This document shows, one piece after another, positions 56,386 to 64,000 of a DNA stretch of 64,000 nucleotides (the stretch's first letter is position 1; each line of letters begins with the position of its first letter). The DNA comes from Pelagerythrobacter aerophilus. GTDB lineage: Bacteria > Pseudomonadota > Alphaproteobacteria > Sphingomonadales > Sphingomonadaceae. The notes under the pieces are model-generated. The model was given only the letters and a program-made list of their open reading frames with translations, made no database searches and was not told where the DNA came from. Made by a program: the position numbers and the translations under genes. The stretch covers positions 434,001 through 498,000 of the forward strand of contig NZ_QXFK01000019.1 of the NCBI RefSeq assembly GCF_003581645.1. The letters run 5' to 3'.

Positions 56386-56408
56386 GGCCGCGGGATTTGC
56401 TACAAGGG

Positions 56409-56434
56409 AAGGGCGGCGTTTCTGCCGCCCTTTT
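56409..56434 (+). terminator. Rho-independent terminator of the acidic protein gene
   Basis: GGGCGGC (56411-56417), loop GTTTCT, GCCGCCC (56424-56430) then TTTT. An A-A pair upstream extends the stem with the T-run, and it could also act on the opposite strand weakly. Confidence 0.85.
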
Positions 56435-56451
56435 CTTATGCGGTGCAGGTT

Positions 56452-57303
56452 TTACGCGGCGGCGGTGGCCCGGGTGACCTGCCGCCCGTCGCCCGCGAAG
56501 GCGGCGAGTTCGATCGCATCGCCCGCCCCGCGCATGGCCAGGTGCAACGGCTCCCCCGCGATCGCCGGGCTGAGGCCGCGGAAGGCGAAGCGCTTCAGCA
56601 CGTTGTCGCCCAGCTCGCGCGCGGCGAGCTGCAGCAGCAGGCTCGCGGTCAGCGGGCCGTGGACCACCAACCCGCGATAGCGCTCGACTTCGGCGGCATA
56701 GGGCGCGTCGTAGTGAATGCGGTGCGTGTTGAAAGTCAGCGCCGAATAGCGGAACAGCAGGCGCGGATCGGGATGGACCACGCGGTGCGCGTCCCAGCCC
56801 GCTGGGTCGAAGGCGCCTTCGCCCGGCGGGGGCGGTGCAAGCGGCGCGTCGGCGGGCGCGGCCTCGCGGTAAACCAGCGTCTGCGTCTCGCGCACGGCGA
56901 GCGCGCCGCCTGCCGAGGTCTCATGGACCACCTCGACGAAGGTCATCGGCCCGCTACGCCCGTCCTTCGCGGCGATCGTAGCGACGCGCGAGACGCGCTC
57001 CACCGGCACGCCGACCGCGATCGGGCCGAGAAATTCGATCTCGCTCGCGGCCCACATCCGGCGGGGGAGCGGCACGGGCGGCAGGAAGCTCGCCACACTG
57101 TCGTCGCGCCGCGGGTGGCCGTCCTCGCCGAGCTGCGCCGTCGGCGCCTCGGGCGTGCAGAGGCAGAAATGAATGCCCTGCGGCATGGCCTCGCCTGCGG
57201 GCGGCGGCAGGTCGAACGTCGCGCACCACCGCGCCGCCAGCGAGGGGTCGAGCCGATCGGCGCTCCGCTGCTCGCGCCCGATCCAGGCATTCCATTCGAT
57301 CAT
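56452..57303 (-). CDS. FAS1-like / mesaconyl-C4-CoA-type hydratase
   Basis: Double-hot-dog hydratase of 283 residues. The N-terminal FAS1-like dehydratase half includes FLPPVPLPRRMWAASEIEFLGPIAVG, and the C-half the MaoC-like stretch FRYSALTFNTHRIHYDAPYAAEVERYRGLVVHGPL, where the Asp/His catalytic pair lies in H-R-I-H-Y-D. Relatives hydrate mesaconyl-C4-CoA or itaconyl-CoA (Ich), or act on other dicarboxylyl-CoA. Co-transcribed with a thiolase, whose stop is 32 bases upstream. Last gene of the regulated pair. Confidence 0.85.
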   Translation of the reverse strand: MIEWNAWIGREQRSADRLDPSLAARWCATFDLPPPAGEAMPQGIHFCLCTPEAPTAQLGEDGHPRRDDSVASFLPPVPLPRRMWAASEIEFLGPIAVGVPVERVSRVATIAAKDGRSGPMTFVEVVHETSAGGALAVRETQTLVYREAAPADAPLAPPPPGEGAFDPAGWDAHRVVHPDPRLLFRYSALTFNTHRIHYDAPYAAEVERYRGLVVHGPLTASLLLQLAARELGDNVLKRFAFRGLSPAIAGEPLHLAMRGAGDAIELAAFAGDGRQVTRATAAA

Positions 57304-57335
57304 GTTCGGCTCCTGCTACGACAGCCCGCGCATCC

Positions 57336-58565
57336 TCAAGCCGCGCGTTCGAACAGCGCGGCGATGCCTTGGCCGCCGCCGATGCACATGGTCTCGAGCC
57401 CGTAGCGCACCTCGCGCCGATGCATCTCGTGCGCCATGTCGGCGAGGATGCGCCCGCCGGTCGCGCCGATCGGGTGGCCGAGCGAGATGCCCGAGCCGTT
57501 GACGTTGAGGATCTCGCGCCGGCTGTCGTCCTCCGACCAGCCCCAGCCCTTGAGCACGGCGAGCACTTGCGGCGCGAACGCCTCGTTGAGTTCGACCAGG
57601 CCGACGTCGTCCCACCCCTTGCCGGTGCGCGCGAACAGCCGCTCGACCGCGGGAACCGGGCCGATGCCCATGCGGCTCGGGTCGCAGCCCGCCGCGGCAT
57701 AGCCGGAGAACCACAGCATCGGTTCGAGCCCCAGTTCCTCCAGCTTGTCCTCCGCCACGACTAGACACGCGGCCGCTGCATCGTTCTGCTGGCTGGCGTT
57801 GCCGGCGGTGACAACGGCATCCGGATTGGTCTTGCCTTCGATCGGGCGCAGTTTGCCGAGCGTGTCCATGCTGGCGTCGGGGCGGAAACCCTCGTCGCGA
57901 TCGAACGTGACCGGATCGCCCTTGCGCTGGGGCACTTCGAGCGGGACGAGCTGTGTGTCGAACCGCCCTGCGTCCCATGCGGCCGCGGCGTTGCGGTGGC
58001 TGCGCACCGCGAATTCATCGGCCTGCTCGCGGGTCACGCCGTAGTCCTTGGCCAGGTTCTCCGCCGTCTCGATCATGCCGCTGATCACACCGAAGCGCTC
58101 GATCGGCTGGCTCATCAGCCGCCCGCGCGTGAGCCGGTCCCACAGCTCGAGATTGCCCGCCTTGACCCCGCCGCGCAGCGCCGTGGTGTAGTGCTCGACG
58201 TTGGACATCGACTCGCACCCGCCGGCGACCACCACGTCGGCATGGCCCGCCTCGATCATCATCGCCGCGTTGACCACCGCCTGCAGCCCCGAACCGCAGC
58301 GCCGGTCGAGCTGGTAGCCGGGGACTTCCAGCGGCAACCCCGCCGCAAGCCAGGCCCAGTGGCCGATCGCCGGCGCCTCGCCATTGCCGTAGCCCTGGCT
58401 GAACACGACGTCGTCGACCCGCGCCGGATCGATCCCGCTCCGTTCGATCAGCGCCTTGAGGATCGCCGCCCCGAGGTCGCCGGCGGTGAGCGGCGCGAGC
58501 GTGCCGAGAAACCGCCCCACGGGGGACCGAAGCGGACTGACGATGGCGGCGCGGCGTCTGGTCAT
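57336..58565 (-). CDS. Acetyl-CoA acetyltransferase-type thiolase
   Basis: Thiolase of 409 residues. Acylated nucleophile Cys90 in LDRRCGSGLQAV, NVNGSGISLGHPIGATG with the catalytic His, and the second Cys in MCIGGGQGIA. Thiolases of this group cleave or form beta-ketoacyl-CoA; the chain length cannot be read. ATG 58565 has GGAG 8 bases upstream; a TTG at 58571 is less likely. A promoter with a palindromic operator lies directly upstream, so expression is probably substrate-controlled. Confidence 0.92.
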   Translation of the reverse strand: MTRRRAAIVSPLRSPVGRFLGTLAPLTAGDLGAAILKALIERSGIDPARVDDVVFSQGYGNGEAPAIGHWAWLAAGLPLEVPGYQLDRRCGSGLQAVVNAAMMIEAGHADVVVAGGCESMSNVEHYTTALRGGVKAGNLELWDRLTRGRLMSQPIERFGVISGMIETAENLAKDYGVTREQADEFAVRSHRNAAAAWDAGRFDTQLVPLEVPQRKGDPVTFDRDEGFRPDASMDTLGKLRPIEGKTNPDAVVTAGNASQQNDAAAACLVVAEDKLEELGLEPMLWFSGYAAAGCDPSRMGIGPVPAVERLFARTGKGWDDVGLVELNEAFAPQVLAVLKGWGWSEDDSRREILNVNGSGISLGHPIGATGGRILADMAHEMHRREVRYGLETMCIGGGQGIAALFERAA

Positions 58566-58587
58566 TGGCAAATCTCCGAATCTCGAC

Positions 58588-58601
58588 CGGTTATATAACC
58601 G
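58588..58601. promoter_or_regulatory. 14-bp palindromic operator at the thiolase promoter
   Basis: CGGTTATATAACCG, a perfect palindrome, overlaps the -10 of the thiolase promoter (58592-58597). An extra ATAACC half-site is at 58626-58631, upstream of the -35. The position predicts repression by a dimeric regulator (TetR, MarR or GntR type); none is encoded beside it. Confidence 0.75.
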
Positions 58602-58620
58602 AATAATTTACTTATGTCAA
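58592..58620 (-). promoter_or_regulatory. Sigma-70-like promoter of thiolase/hydratase
   Basis: On the minus strand TTGACA (58615-58620), a 17-base spacer and TATATA (58592-58597), 26 bases before the ATG at 58565. The region is strikingly A+T-rich against the local G+C background. Confidence 0.75.
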
Positions 58621-58648
58621 GATAAATAACCAAATAGGAACATTTCTG

Positions 58649-59893
58649 TCAGGTGGTTCCCCGGAAGGTTTCCCGGTCGCCCGGCGCCGCGACGCCCCGG
58701 TCGATCAGGTCCCCGATCGCGCCTGAGGACAGCCCCAGCCGCTCGGCGAGCACTTCCTCGCTGTGCTGGCCGAGGTAGGGCGCGGGCGCCGGATCGCCAG
58801 CGGCGCGCCCGGGCAGGTTGGCGAATGAGCGGGGCGCCGGATAGGCGAAACCGCTCGGATTGGCGGGCGAGGGGCCGAACAGCGGGTTGTCGTCGACGAG
58901 CACCGGATCGGTCACCGCCTCGTGCATCGTCCGGTAGCGCTCGAACGTCGCGCCGGCCGCCGCCAGCCGCTCGGCCAGCACCGCATAGTCCTCGCGCCCG
59001 GCGGCATCCTGCACGATCGCGAACAGCGCCTCGCGGTGCTCGAAGCGGTTGCGGTCCGACCGGGCGAACGACAGGCCGGTCTCGGCCTCCAGCACCGCGA
59101 CCGGTTCGGCAATGTCCAACGCTGCGACCATCGCCGTCCACTGCTTGGCGGTGAGCACCGCGACCATGAAGCGCTTGCCGTCGCGGCTGGTGAAGTCGCG
59201 CCCCAGGGCGCCCCAGATCGCATTGCCGAGCCGCTCGCGGTCGGCCCCGCGATAGAGCATCTCGGCCATGGCGCCGCTGTTCGCGACCGTGCCCAGCGCC
59301 ACGTCGCCCAGCGGCACGCGCACTTCGCTCCCCTCGCCGGTCGCGGCCCGGTGATGCAGCGCGGCCATCAGCGCGAACGCGCAGTAGGCGCCGGTGATGA
59401 AATCCCACGCGGGCAGGATCTGGTTCACCGGCGGCGCAGTCTGCGGGTCCCACTCGGCCGGGCCGGTCATCAGCGGGTAGCCGCTCGCTGCGTTGACCGT
59501 GAAATCCATCGCCTGGCGCCCGTCGTGCCAGCCCATGATGCGGACCGAGATCATGTCCGGCCGCCCCTCGCTCACCGCCGCATGGCTGAGGAAGCTCTTC
59601 TCCGGCAGGTTGGTGATGAGCTGACCGGTCTTGCGCGCCAGCTCGACGCACAGCTCGCGCCCTTCCGCACTGCGCAGGTCGAGCGCGACGCTCTTCTTGG
59701 CGCGGTTGAGGTTCTCCCAGCTCAGCGAGCGCCCCTCGGCGGTCTGCATGTAGCGGTCGTAGTCGAGCCCGCCGCCGATCTGGTCGACCCGCACGACCTC
59801 CGCTCCCATCTGCGCGCAGTAGAGCCCCGCGGTCGGCGAGGCGACGAAGCTGGAGACTTCGACGATCGAGAGGTCGCGCAGCAGATCGTACAT
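58649..59893 (-). CDS. CaiB/BaiF family CoA-transferase
   Basis: Class III CoA-transferase of 414 residues. The family opening LSIVEVSSFVASPTAGLYCAQMGAEVVRVD, then SLSWENLNRAKKSVALDLRS and ELARKTGQLITN are typical; FITGAYCAFALMAALHHRAATGEG follows. The catalytic Asp is expected in the region near VRIMGWHDG/PEKSF, but I cannot fix it. It moves CoA between an organic acid and a CoA donor. It lies upstream of the thiolase promoter and downstream of an acyl-CoA dehydrogenase on the same strand. Confidence 0.9.
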   Translation of the reverse strand: MYDLLRDLSIVEVSSFVASPTAGLYCAQMGAEVVRVDQIGGGLDYDRYMQTAEGRSLSWENLNRAKKSVALDLRSAEGRELCVELARKTGQLITNLPEKSFLSHAAVSEGRPDMISVRIMGWHDGRQAMDFTVNAASGYPLMTGPAEWDPQTAPPVNQILPAWDFITGAYCAFALMAALHHRAATGEGSEVRVPLGDVALGTVANSGAMAEMLYRGADRERLGNAIWGALGRDFTSRDGKRFMVAVLTAKQWTAMVAALDIAEPVAVLEAETGLSFARSDRNRFEHREALFAIVQDAAGREDYAVLAERLAAAGATFERYRTMHEAVTDPVLVDDNPLFGPSPANPSGFAYPAPRSFANLPGRAAGDPAPAPYLGQHSEEVLAERLGLSSGAIGDLIDRGVAAPGDRETFRGTT

Positions 59894-59946
59894 TGCGTGC
59901 TACGCCCACCCCGCTGCGACTAGCCGGCAAGCCTGCAAGTCTCGCT

Positions 59947-59968
59947 CCCCTCCCGCTTGCGGGAGGGG
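59947..59968. repeat. REP-like hairpin repeat
   Basis: CCCCTCCCGC-TT-GCGGGAGGGG, a perfect 10-bp dyad between the CaiB and acyl-CoA dehydrogenase genes. Resembles the dyad at 45666-45688. Confidence 0.6.
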
Positions 59969-60033
59969 AATGAAGCTTGGCGAACCGCAGGCGAGCCTGG
60001 CTGCAATGGGGCGGGCCCAAGCCACCTTTGCCG

Positions 60034-61209
60034 TCACACCCCCGCCGCGAAATCGCGCAGCATGTGCTTGGCGATCTGGAGCTGGAGGATCTGCGTCGTG
60101 CCTTCGTAGATGCGGTAGATCCGCGCATCGCGGAAGAAGCGCTCGGCGTCGTATTCGGCGAGGTAGCCGGCGCCGCCGTAGATCTGCACCACGCGGTCGA
60201 CCACGCGGCCGCACATCTCGCTGGCGAAGACCTTGAACGCGGCCGCTTTCCGCAGGATGTTCTCGCCCCGGTCGGCGCGCGCGGTGACGTCGGCCATCAT
60301 GCATTCGGCGGCGTAAATCTCGGTCTCGCTCTCGGCGAGCATCTGCTGGATCAGCTGGAAATTGGCGATCGGCTCGCCGAACGCCTTGCGCTCGGTGGCG
60401 TAGCGCAGTGCGGAGTCGAGCGCCCGCCGGGCATAGCCGGTCGAGGCGGCGCCGACCGAGATGCGCCCGTTGTCGAGGCTCTTCATCGCGAACACGAAGC
60501 CCTTGCCGGTCTCCCCGCCGAGCAGGGCGTCGCCCGGCACATGCACGTCTTCCAGGATGATGTCGGCGATCTGCGCGCCCGACTGCCCCATCTTCTTGTC
60601 CGCGCTGCCGACCGAAACGCCCGGCGCATCCATCGGCACGATGAAGGCGGAGACGTGCGCGTTCTTGGGCAGCGCTTCCTTCTCGGTGCGGGCCATGATC
60701 AGGCCGACTTTGGCCTGGGGGGCATTGGTGATGTAGCGCTTGGTGCCGTTGAGGATCCAGCCGTTGCCGCCGGGATCGGGCTTCGCGGTGGTCTGCATGG
60801 CGGCGCTGTCGCTGCCCGAACCGGGCTCGGTCAGGCCGAAGCATGCGATCTCGCCCCCGGCGATCCGCGGCCACCATTCGGCCTTCTGCGCCTCGGTCGC
60901 GCCGTTCTTGATCGCCGAGTTGAACATGCCGACGTTGATCGAGAAGATCGAGCGGAACGCGGGCGCGGCATAGGCCATCGTCCTGACCACGCGGGCGTAC
61001 TGGCTGGTGTTGAGACCGGCGCCGCCGTACTCCTCCGGCACGGTCAGGCCGAACAGCCCCATCTCGCGCATCTCGGTCAGGATCGGGGCGGGGATCGAAT
61101 CGTTCTCGATCACCTCGCGTTCGGCGGGGATCAGCCGTTCGCGGACATAGCGCTCGAGCTGGTCGATGAACTGCTCGAAAAGTTCCGGATCCATGCCGCT
61201 TTGAATCAT
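60034..61209 (-). CDS. Acyl-CoA dehydrogenase
   Basis: Acyl-CoA dehydrogenase of 391 residues. CFGLTEPGSGSDSAAM and ITNAPQAKVG are FAD/acyl-binding motifs, and the catalytic base is Glu369 in RIYEGTTQI, the classic position for medium/short-chain and isobutyryl/2-methyl-type enzymes. Substrate unknown, but the CaiB transferase, thiolase and hydratase downstream make a short-chain organic acid likely. First gene of the minus-strand cluster 61209-56452; it is separated from CaiB by 140 bases containing a REP-like hairpin. Confidence 0.92.
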   Translation of the reverse strand: MIQSGMDPELFEQFIDQLERYVRERLIPAEREVIENDSIPAPILTEMREMGLFGLTVPEEYGGAGLNTSQYARVVRTMAYAAPAFRSIFSINVGMFNSAIKNGATEAQKAEWWPRIAGGEIACFGLTEPGSGSDSAAMQTTAKPDPGGNGWILNGTKRYITNAPQAKVGLIMARTEKEALPKNAHVSAFIVPMDAPGVSVGSADKKMGQSGAQIADIILEDVHVPGDALLGGETGKGFVFAMKSLDNGRISVGAASTGYARRALDSALRYATERKAFGEPIANFQLIQQMLAESETEIYAAECMMADVTARADRGENILRKAAAFKVFASEMCGRVVDRVVQIYGGAGYLAEYDAERFFRDARIYRIYEGTTQILQLQIAKHMLRDFAAGV

Positions 61210-61245
61210 GTGTGTCTTGTCCTCTCGCTGTGATGATTCGGCGGG

Positions 61246-61494
61246 CTATCCGGCGGGTGCCGGCTCCGCCGTCGGGGTCGCGGCTGGGGAGGATGGGGTT
61301 TCGGCGCCCTCGTCGGGCGCGGGCTCGTCGAACACGGCGGGCGGCAGTCGCTGCTGATCGAGCATCTCGGCCGCCTCGTCGAGCGCCTTGGCCTCGCCCA
61401 CCGTGACCCCGCCGGGGCCGGGCTCGTTGTCCGCCGGCTCGCAGGCGGCGAGCAGGAGGGGGAGCGGGAAGGCGAGAAAGGCGAAGCGCGTCAT
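61246..61494 (-). CDS. Small hypothetical lipoprotein, 82 aa
   Basis: Lipoprotein of 82 residues with a lipobox L-L-A-A-C (Cys18). The mature part is acidic and Pro/Ala-rich and ends in PTAEPAPAG, probably unstructured. The frame continues upstream to 61704 but with an Arg-rich non-lipoprotein stretch; the ATG at 61494 starts the signal peptide. No family recognised. Confidence 0.72.
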   Translation of the reverse strand: MTRFAFLAFPLPLLLAACEPADNEPGPGGVTVGEAKALDEAAEMLDQQRLPPAVFDEPAPDEGAETPSSPAATPTAEPAPAG

Positions 61495-61603
61495 CGCCGC
61501 GCACCATAGCGAACGGCGGACAAAGGAAAAGCGGGCGAATCGCCTGAACGATCCGCCCGCCTCACCGATTTGCCGCGGCCCCGCGAAGGGCGCGCGGACA
61601 AAC

Positions 61604-61903
61604 TTACTCGGTCGTCTCTTGCGACGCCGCCGCGGCTTCGGCGGCGACATCGGCGGCCGCGGCTGCGGCGGCAGCGCCCGCCTCGTCGGCGGCGGCGTCG
61701 GCATCGACCGTCGCCGTATTCTCGGCGGTCGGCTCGGCCACCGGCGCCTCGACCGGCTCTTCGGTCACGGGCGCGAGCGCCTCGTCCGCCGGCATCTCGA
61801 CCGTGTCCGCCTCGGCATCGGCCGATGCATCTTCGGTGCTGCCGCAAGCGGCGAGCGCAAGCGCCGCCGAAGCCGCGAACGCGCTGGCAAGGATCTTCCT
61901 CAT
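61604..61903 (-). CDS. Ala-rich acidic lipoprotein, 99 aa
   Basis: Lipoprotein of 99 residues, lipobox L-A-A-C20. The rest is Ala, Glu, Asp, Val, Thr and Pro, with a long polyalanine-like tail, no Cys after the lipobox. Composition resembles the exported acidic protein at 56092. Probably a disordered or coiled anchor. Function unknown. Confidence 0.75.
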   Translation of the reverse strand: MRKILASAFAASAALALAACGSTEDASADAEADTVEMPADEALAPVTEEPVEAPVAEPTAENTATVDADAAADEAGAAAAAAAADVAAEAAAASQETTE

Positions 61904-62039
61904 CGATATTCTCCTGTGAATTCCCGCCCCGGCACGGCCAGGGCGCCGGCACGCTAGCGGGGCACAAGTCCCCGGGCAAACGGCAAATGGTCCGATTGGC
62001 CGTTCACCTGCCGCGCCGCATCTGCCATGCGGCTCGGCA

Positions 62040-63833
62040 ATGGACGCGGGCCACGACAGGATTGAGCCGCTCGATACGGCACGCGCCGAGCTGCGCCGGC
62101 TGTTCGGGCACGACGACTTCCGCGGCGTTCAGGCGCGCGTGGTCGAGCGCGTGCTGGCCGGCGAATCGACCCTGGCGGTGATGCCCACCGGCGCGGGCAA
62201 GTCGCTGACCTACCAGCTTCCCGCGACGATGCTGCCGGGCACCTGCGTGGTCGTCTCGCCGCTGATCGCGCTGATGCACGACCAGCTCCGCGCCGCGCGG
62301 GCGAACGGGATCGAGGCGGCGACGCTCACCAGCGTCGATGCCGACTGGCGCGAAACGCTCGACCGCTTCCGCGCCGGCGCGCTCGACCTGCTCTACGTCG
62401 CGCCCGAACGCGCGAGCCAGCCCGGTTTCCGCGAGCTGCTTGCCTCCGCCCCGCTGGCGCTGTTCGCGGTGGACGAGGCGCACTGCGTGTCCGAATGGGG
62501 CCACGATTTCCGCCCCGACTACCGCCAGCTGCGCGGGCTCATGGACGCCTTCCCGCAAGTGCCGCGCCTCGCGCTGACCGCGACCGCCGATGCGCATACG
62601 CGGGCGGACATCCTCGAACAGCTCGGCATCCCGGCCGAGGGGCTGGTGCTCGCCGGGTTCGACCGGCCCAACATCCGCTACGTGATGCGCCACCGCGACA
62701 ATCCGGTGCGCCAGCTGGCCGCGCTGATGGCCGAGGAGCAGGGCCCCGGGATCGTCTATGCCCCGACCCGCCGCAAGGTCGAGGACCTGGCGGAAAAGCT
62801 CGCCGGTGCGACCGGGCGCTCGGTCTTGCCGTATCACGCGGGGCTCGATCCCGCCGTGCGGTCGGCCAACCAGGCGGCCTTCGTCGCCAGCGAGGACATG
62901 GTGATCGTCGCCACGGTCGCCTTCGGCATGGGGATCGACAAGCCCGACGTGCGCTTCGTCGCCCATGCCGGCATCCCCAAGTCGATCGAGGGCTACTATC
63001 AGGAAACCGGCCGCGCCGGGCGCGACGGCGATCCGGCACGCGCGGTCATGCTGTGGGGCGCAGGCGATTTCGCCCAGGCGCGCCAGCGGCTGAGCGAAGT
63101 GGACGAAGCGCGGCGGGCCGGGGAGCGCGCGCGGCTCGATGCGCTCGCCGGGCTGGTCGAGACCGCCGGGTGCCGCCGCGCGGTGCTGCTGCGCCATTTC
63201 GGCGAAAGCCCGCCCGAGAGCTGCGGCAATTGCGACAACTGCCTGTCTCCGCCCGGCGTCATCGACGCGACCGAAACCGCACGCAAGCTGCTCTCGGCCG
63301 CTTATCGCACCGGGCAGAGCTTCGGCTTCGGGCACCTGCAGAAAGTGCTGACGGGGGCGGAGGACGAGCGCGTACGCCAGCGCGGGCATGACCGGCTGAG
63401 CGTGTTCGGGATCGTCGACGGAGAGGAAGCGCGCCTGCTCCAGCCGCTCTCGCGGGCGCTCCAGGCGCGCGGTGCGCTGGTCTCGACCGAGCACGGCGGT
63501 TTCGCCCTCGCCGGTGACGCACGCGCGATCCTGAAGGGCGAACAGACGGTCGAGATCGTCCTTCCTCCTCGCAGCGAACGCCAGCGTCGCCGCCGCGACA
63601 GCGGACCGAATCCGGTCGGCGATCCGCTGTTCGACGCCCTGCGCGAACTGCGCCGCGAGCTCGCGGTCGAAGCGCAGGTCCCGCCCTATGTCATCTTCCA
63701 CGACGCCACCTTGCGCGAAATGGCCGCCCGCCGGCCCTCCTCGCTCGCCGAGTTGGGCGAGATCGGCGGCGTCGGCGCGAAGAAGCTCCAGGCCTACGGC
63801 GAGCGCTTCCTCGACACGATCAGGCGCCATTGA
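62040..63833 (+). CDS. recQ: ATP-dependent DNA helicase RecQ
   Basis: RecQ helicase of 597 residues, 3'-5' unwinding in recombination and repair. Walker A TGAGKS (50-55), DEAH with aromatic loop (AVDEAHCVSEWGHDFRPDY), motif IV-VI GRAGRDG, the zinc-binding Cys cluster CGNCDNC and a C-terminal HRDC domain (from about 515; VPPYVIFHDATLREMA, GVGAKKLQAYGERF). Full length and intact. Starts at ATG 62040 without a strong Shine-Dalgarno. Confidence 0.96.
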   Translation: MDAGHDRIEPLDTARAELRRLFGHDDFRGVQARVVERVLAGESTLAVMPTGAGKSLTYQLPATMLPGTCVVVSPLIALMHDQLRAARANGIEAATLTSVDADWRETLDRFRAGALDLLYVAPERASQPGFRELLASAPLALFAVDEAHCVSEWGHDFRPDYRQLRGLMDAFPQVPRLALTATADAHTRADILEQLGIPAEGLVLAGFDRPNIRYVMRHRDNPVRQLAALMAEEQGPGIVYAPTRRKVEDLAEKLAGATGRSVLPYHAGLDPAVRSANQAAFVASEDMVIVATVAFGMGIDKPDVRFVAHAGIPKSIEGYYQETGRAGRDGDPARAVMLWGAGDFAQARQRLSEVDEARRAGERARLDALAGLVETAGCRRAVLLRHFGESPPESCGNCDNCLSPPGVIDATETARKLLSAAYRTGQSFGFGHLQKVLTGAEDERVRQRGHDRLSVFGIVDGEEARLLQPLSRALQARGALVSTEHGGFALAGDARAILKGEQTVEIVLPPRSERQRRRRDSGPNPVGDPLFDALRELRRELAVEAQVPPYVIFHDATLREMAARRPSSLAELGEIGGVGAKKLQAYGERFLDTIRRH

Positions 63834-63921
63834 CGGACGTGCGGGGCCGGGGTTGCATGACGGCGCGATCTCGTCGATGGCGCGCGACCGGCTTGCAAGA
63901 GGTGATGGGAGTTTGGCGCCG

Positions 63922-64000
63922 ATGAATCCGATCGATGCGGACGATGCGCTGATCTGTCTGCGCGCCGGCGATGCCGCTGGGGCCGTCATGCCGCCGATCG
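63922..64000 (+). CDS. Partial CDS at the window edge
   Basis: Open frame of 26 codons from ATG 63922 running off the edge (MNPIDADDALICLRAGDAAGAVMPPI). The segment ...AGDAAGAVMPPI resembles the N-terminus of Cys/Met-metabolism PLP-dependent enzymes (pattern AGR...AVNPPI), but the evidence is thin. GGGAG lies about 11 bases upstream. Confidence 0.35.
   Translation, partial: MNPIDADDALICLRAGDAAGAVMPPI

Noticed and set aside
62004-63989. A 661-codon minus-strand frame opposite recQ
   Set aside because: Antisense to a complete RecQ with all motifs.

Overview
The window is 64 kb of high-GC chromosome that reads as an alphaproteobacterium of the order Sphingomonadales, most likely Erythrobacteraceae or Sphingomonadaceae. 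The evidence is the gene content: UPF0262, a CC_3452-family protein, an HWE-family histidine kinase, short PutA without a DNA-binding domain, a TonB-dependent receptor, many ATGA/GTGA overlaps, and the order rpmH-rnpA-yidD-yidC-engB. I see no phage, insertion sequence, CRISPR array or rRNA. One tRNA (Gly, GCC) is present. The assignment is from recognition only; no search was run.

Layout. 0-4 kb (minus): leucine catabolism, ivd - small membrane protein - mccB, then a lipoprotein. 4-8.4 kb: an HWE sensor kinase (plus), an OmpR-type two-component pair and an exported six-EF-hand protein (minus). 8.6-13.9 kb: cupin and VOC proteins, an M24 aminopeptidase divergent from oligopeptidase B, and a 4HBT thioesterase. 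13.9-18.8 kb (minus): S1/P1 nuclease, GST, engB, yidC, yidD, rnpA and rpmH (44 codons). 18.8-22.7 kb: a ClpP-fold-like exported protein, the C-terminal remnant of a comM/yifB gene, a DUF305 membrane protein, an HxlR regulator divergent from a CC_3452 protein across a 10-bp inverted repeat, a HAD hydrolase and rpmJ. 22.8-30.4 kb: galE, a DUF4136 lipoprotein coupled to an M14 carboxypeptidase, an outer-membrane barrel, a minus-strand operon UPF0262 - degenerate GH25 - cdd, dnaB and a lipoprotein.

30.4-40.3 kb: phospholipase D-type synthase, rpoZ with promoter and terminator, a DUF3667 membrane protein, ftsH, a translationally coupled trio (PHP-like DUF3604 lipoprotein - PpiC foldase - HupE/UreJ membrane protein), ExoD and a MaoC hydratase. 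40.3-50.5 kb: glpD, putA, a papain-like candidate, dcd, a saccharopine-dehydrogenase-like reductase, DoxX, a ZnuD-like TonB receptor with a His-rich insertion, and tRNA-Gly. 50.7-56.4 kb: CnoX-like thioredoxin, LON-domain protein, MarC, a lipoprotein, folD, yggT, argB and an acidic exported protein. 56.4-61.2 kb (minus): acyl-CoA dehydrogenase - CaiB/BaiF CoA-transferase - [promoter with palindromic operator] - thiolase - FAS1-like hydratase. 61.2-64 kb: two small lipoproteins, recQ, and the first codons of a gene cut by the window edge.

Most genes are housekeeping or catabolic. The parts I find least explained are the DUF3604-PpiC-HupE trio, the regulated thiolase/hydratase promoter, the HxlR/CC_3452 operator, the degenerate GH25 protein in a cytidine deaminase operon, and the HAD gene packed between two terminators. 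No intergenic stretch exceeds about 215 bases.
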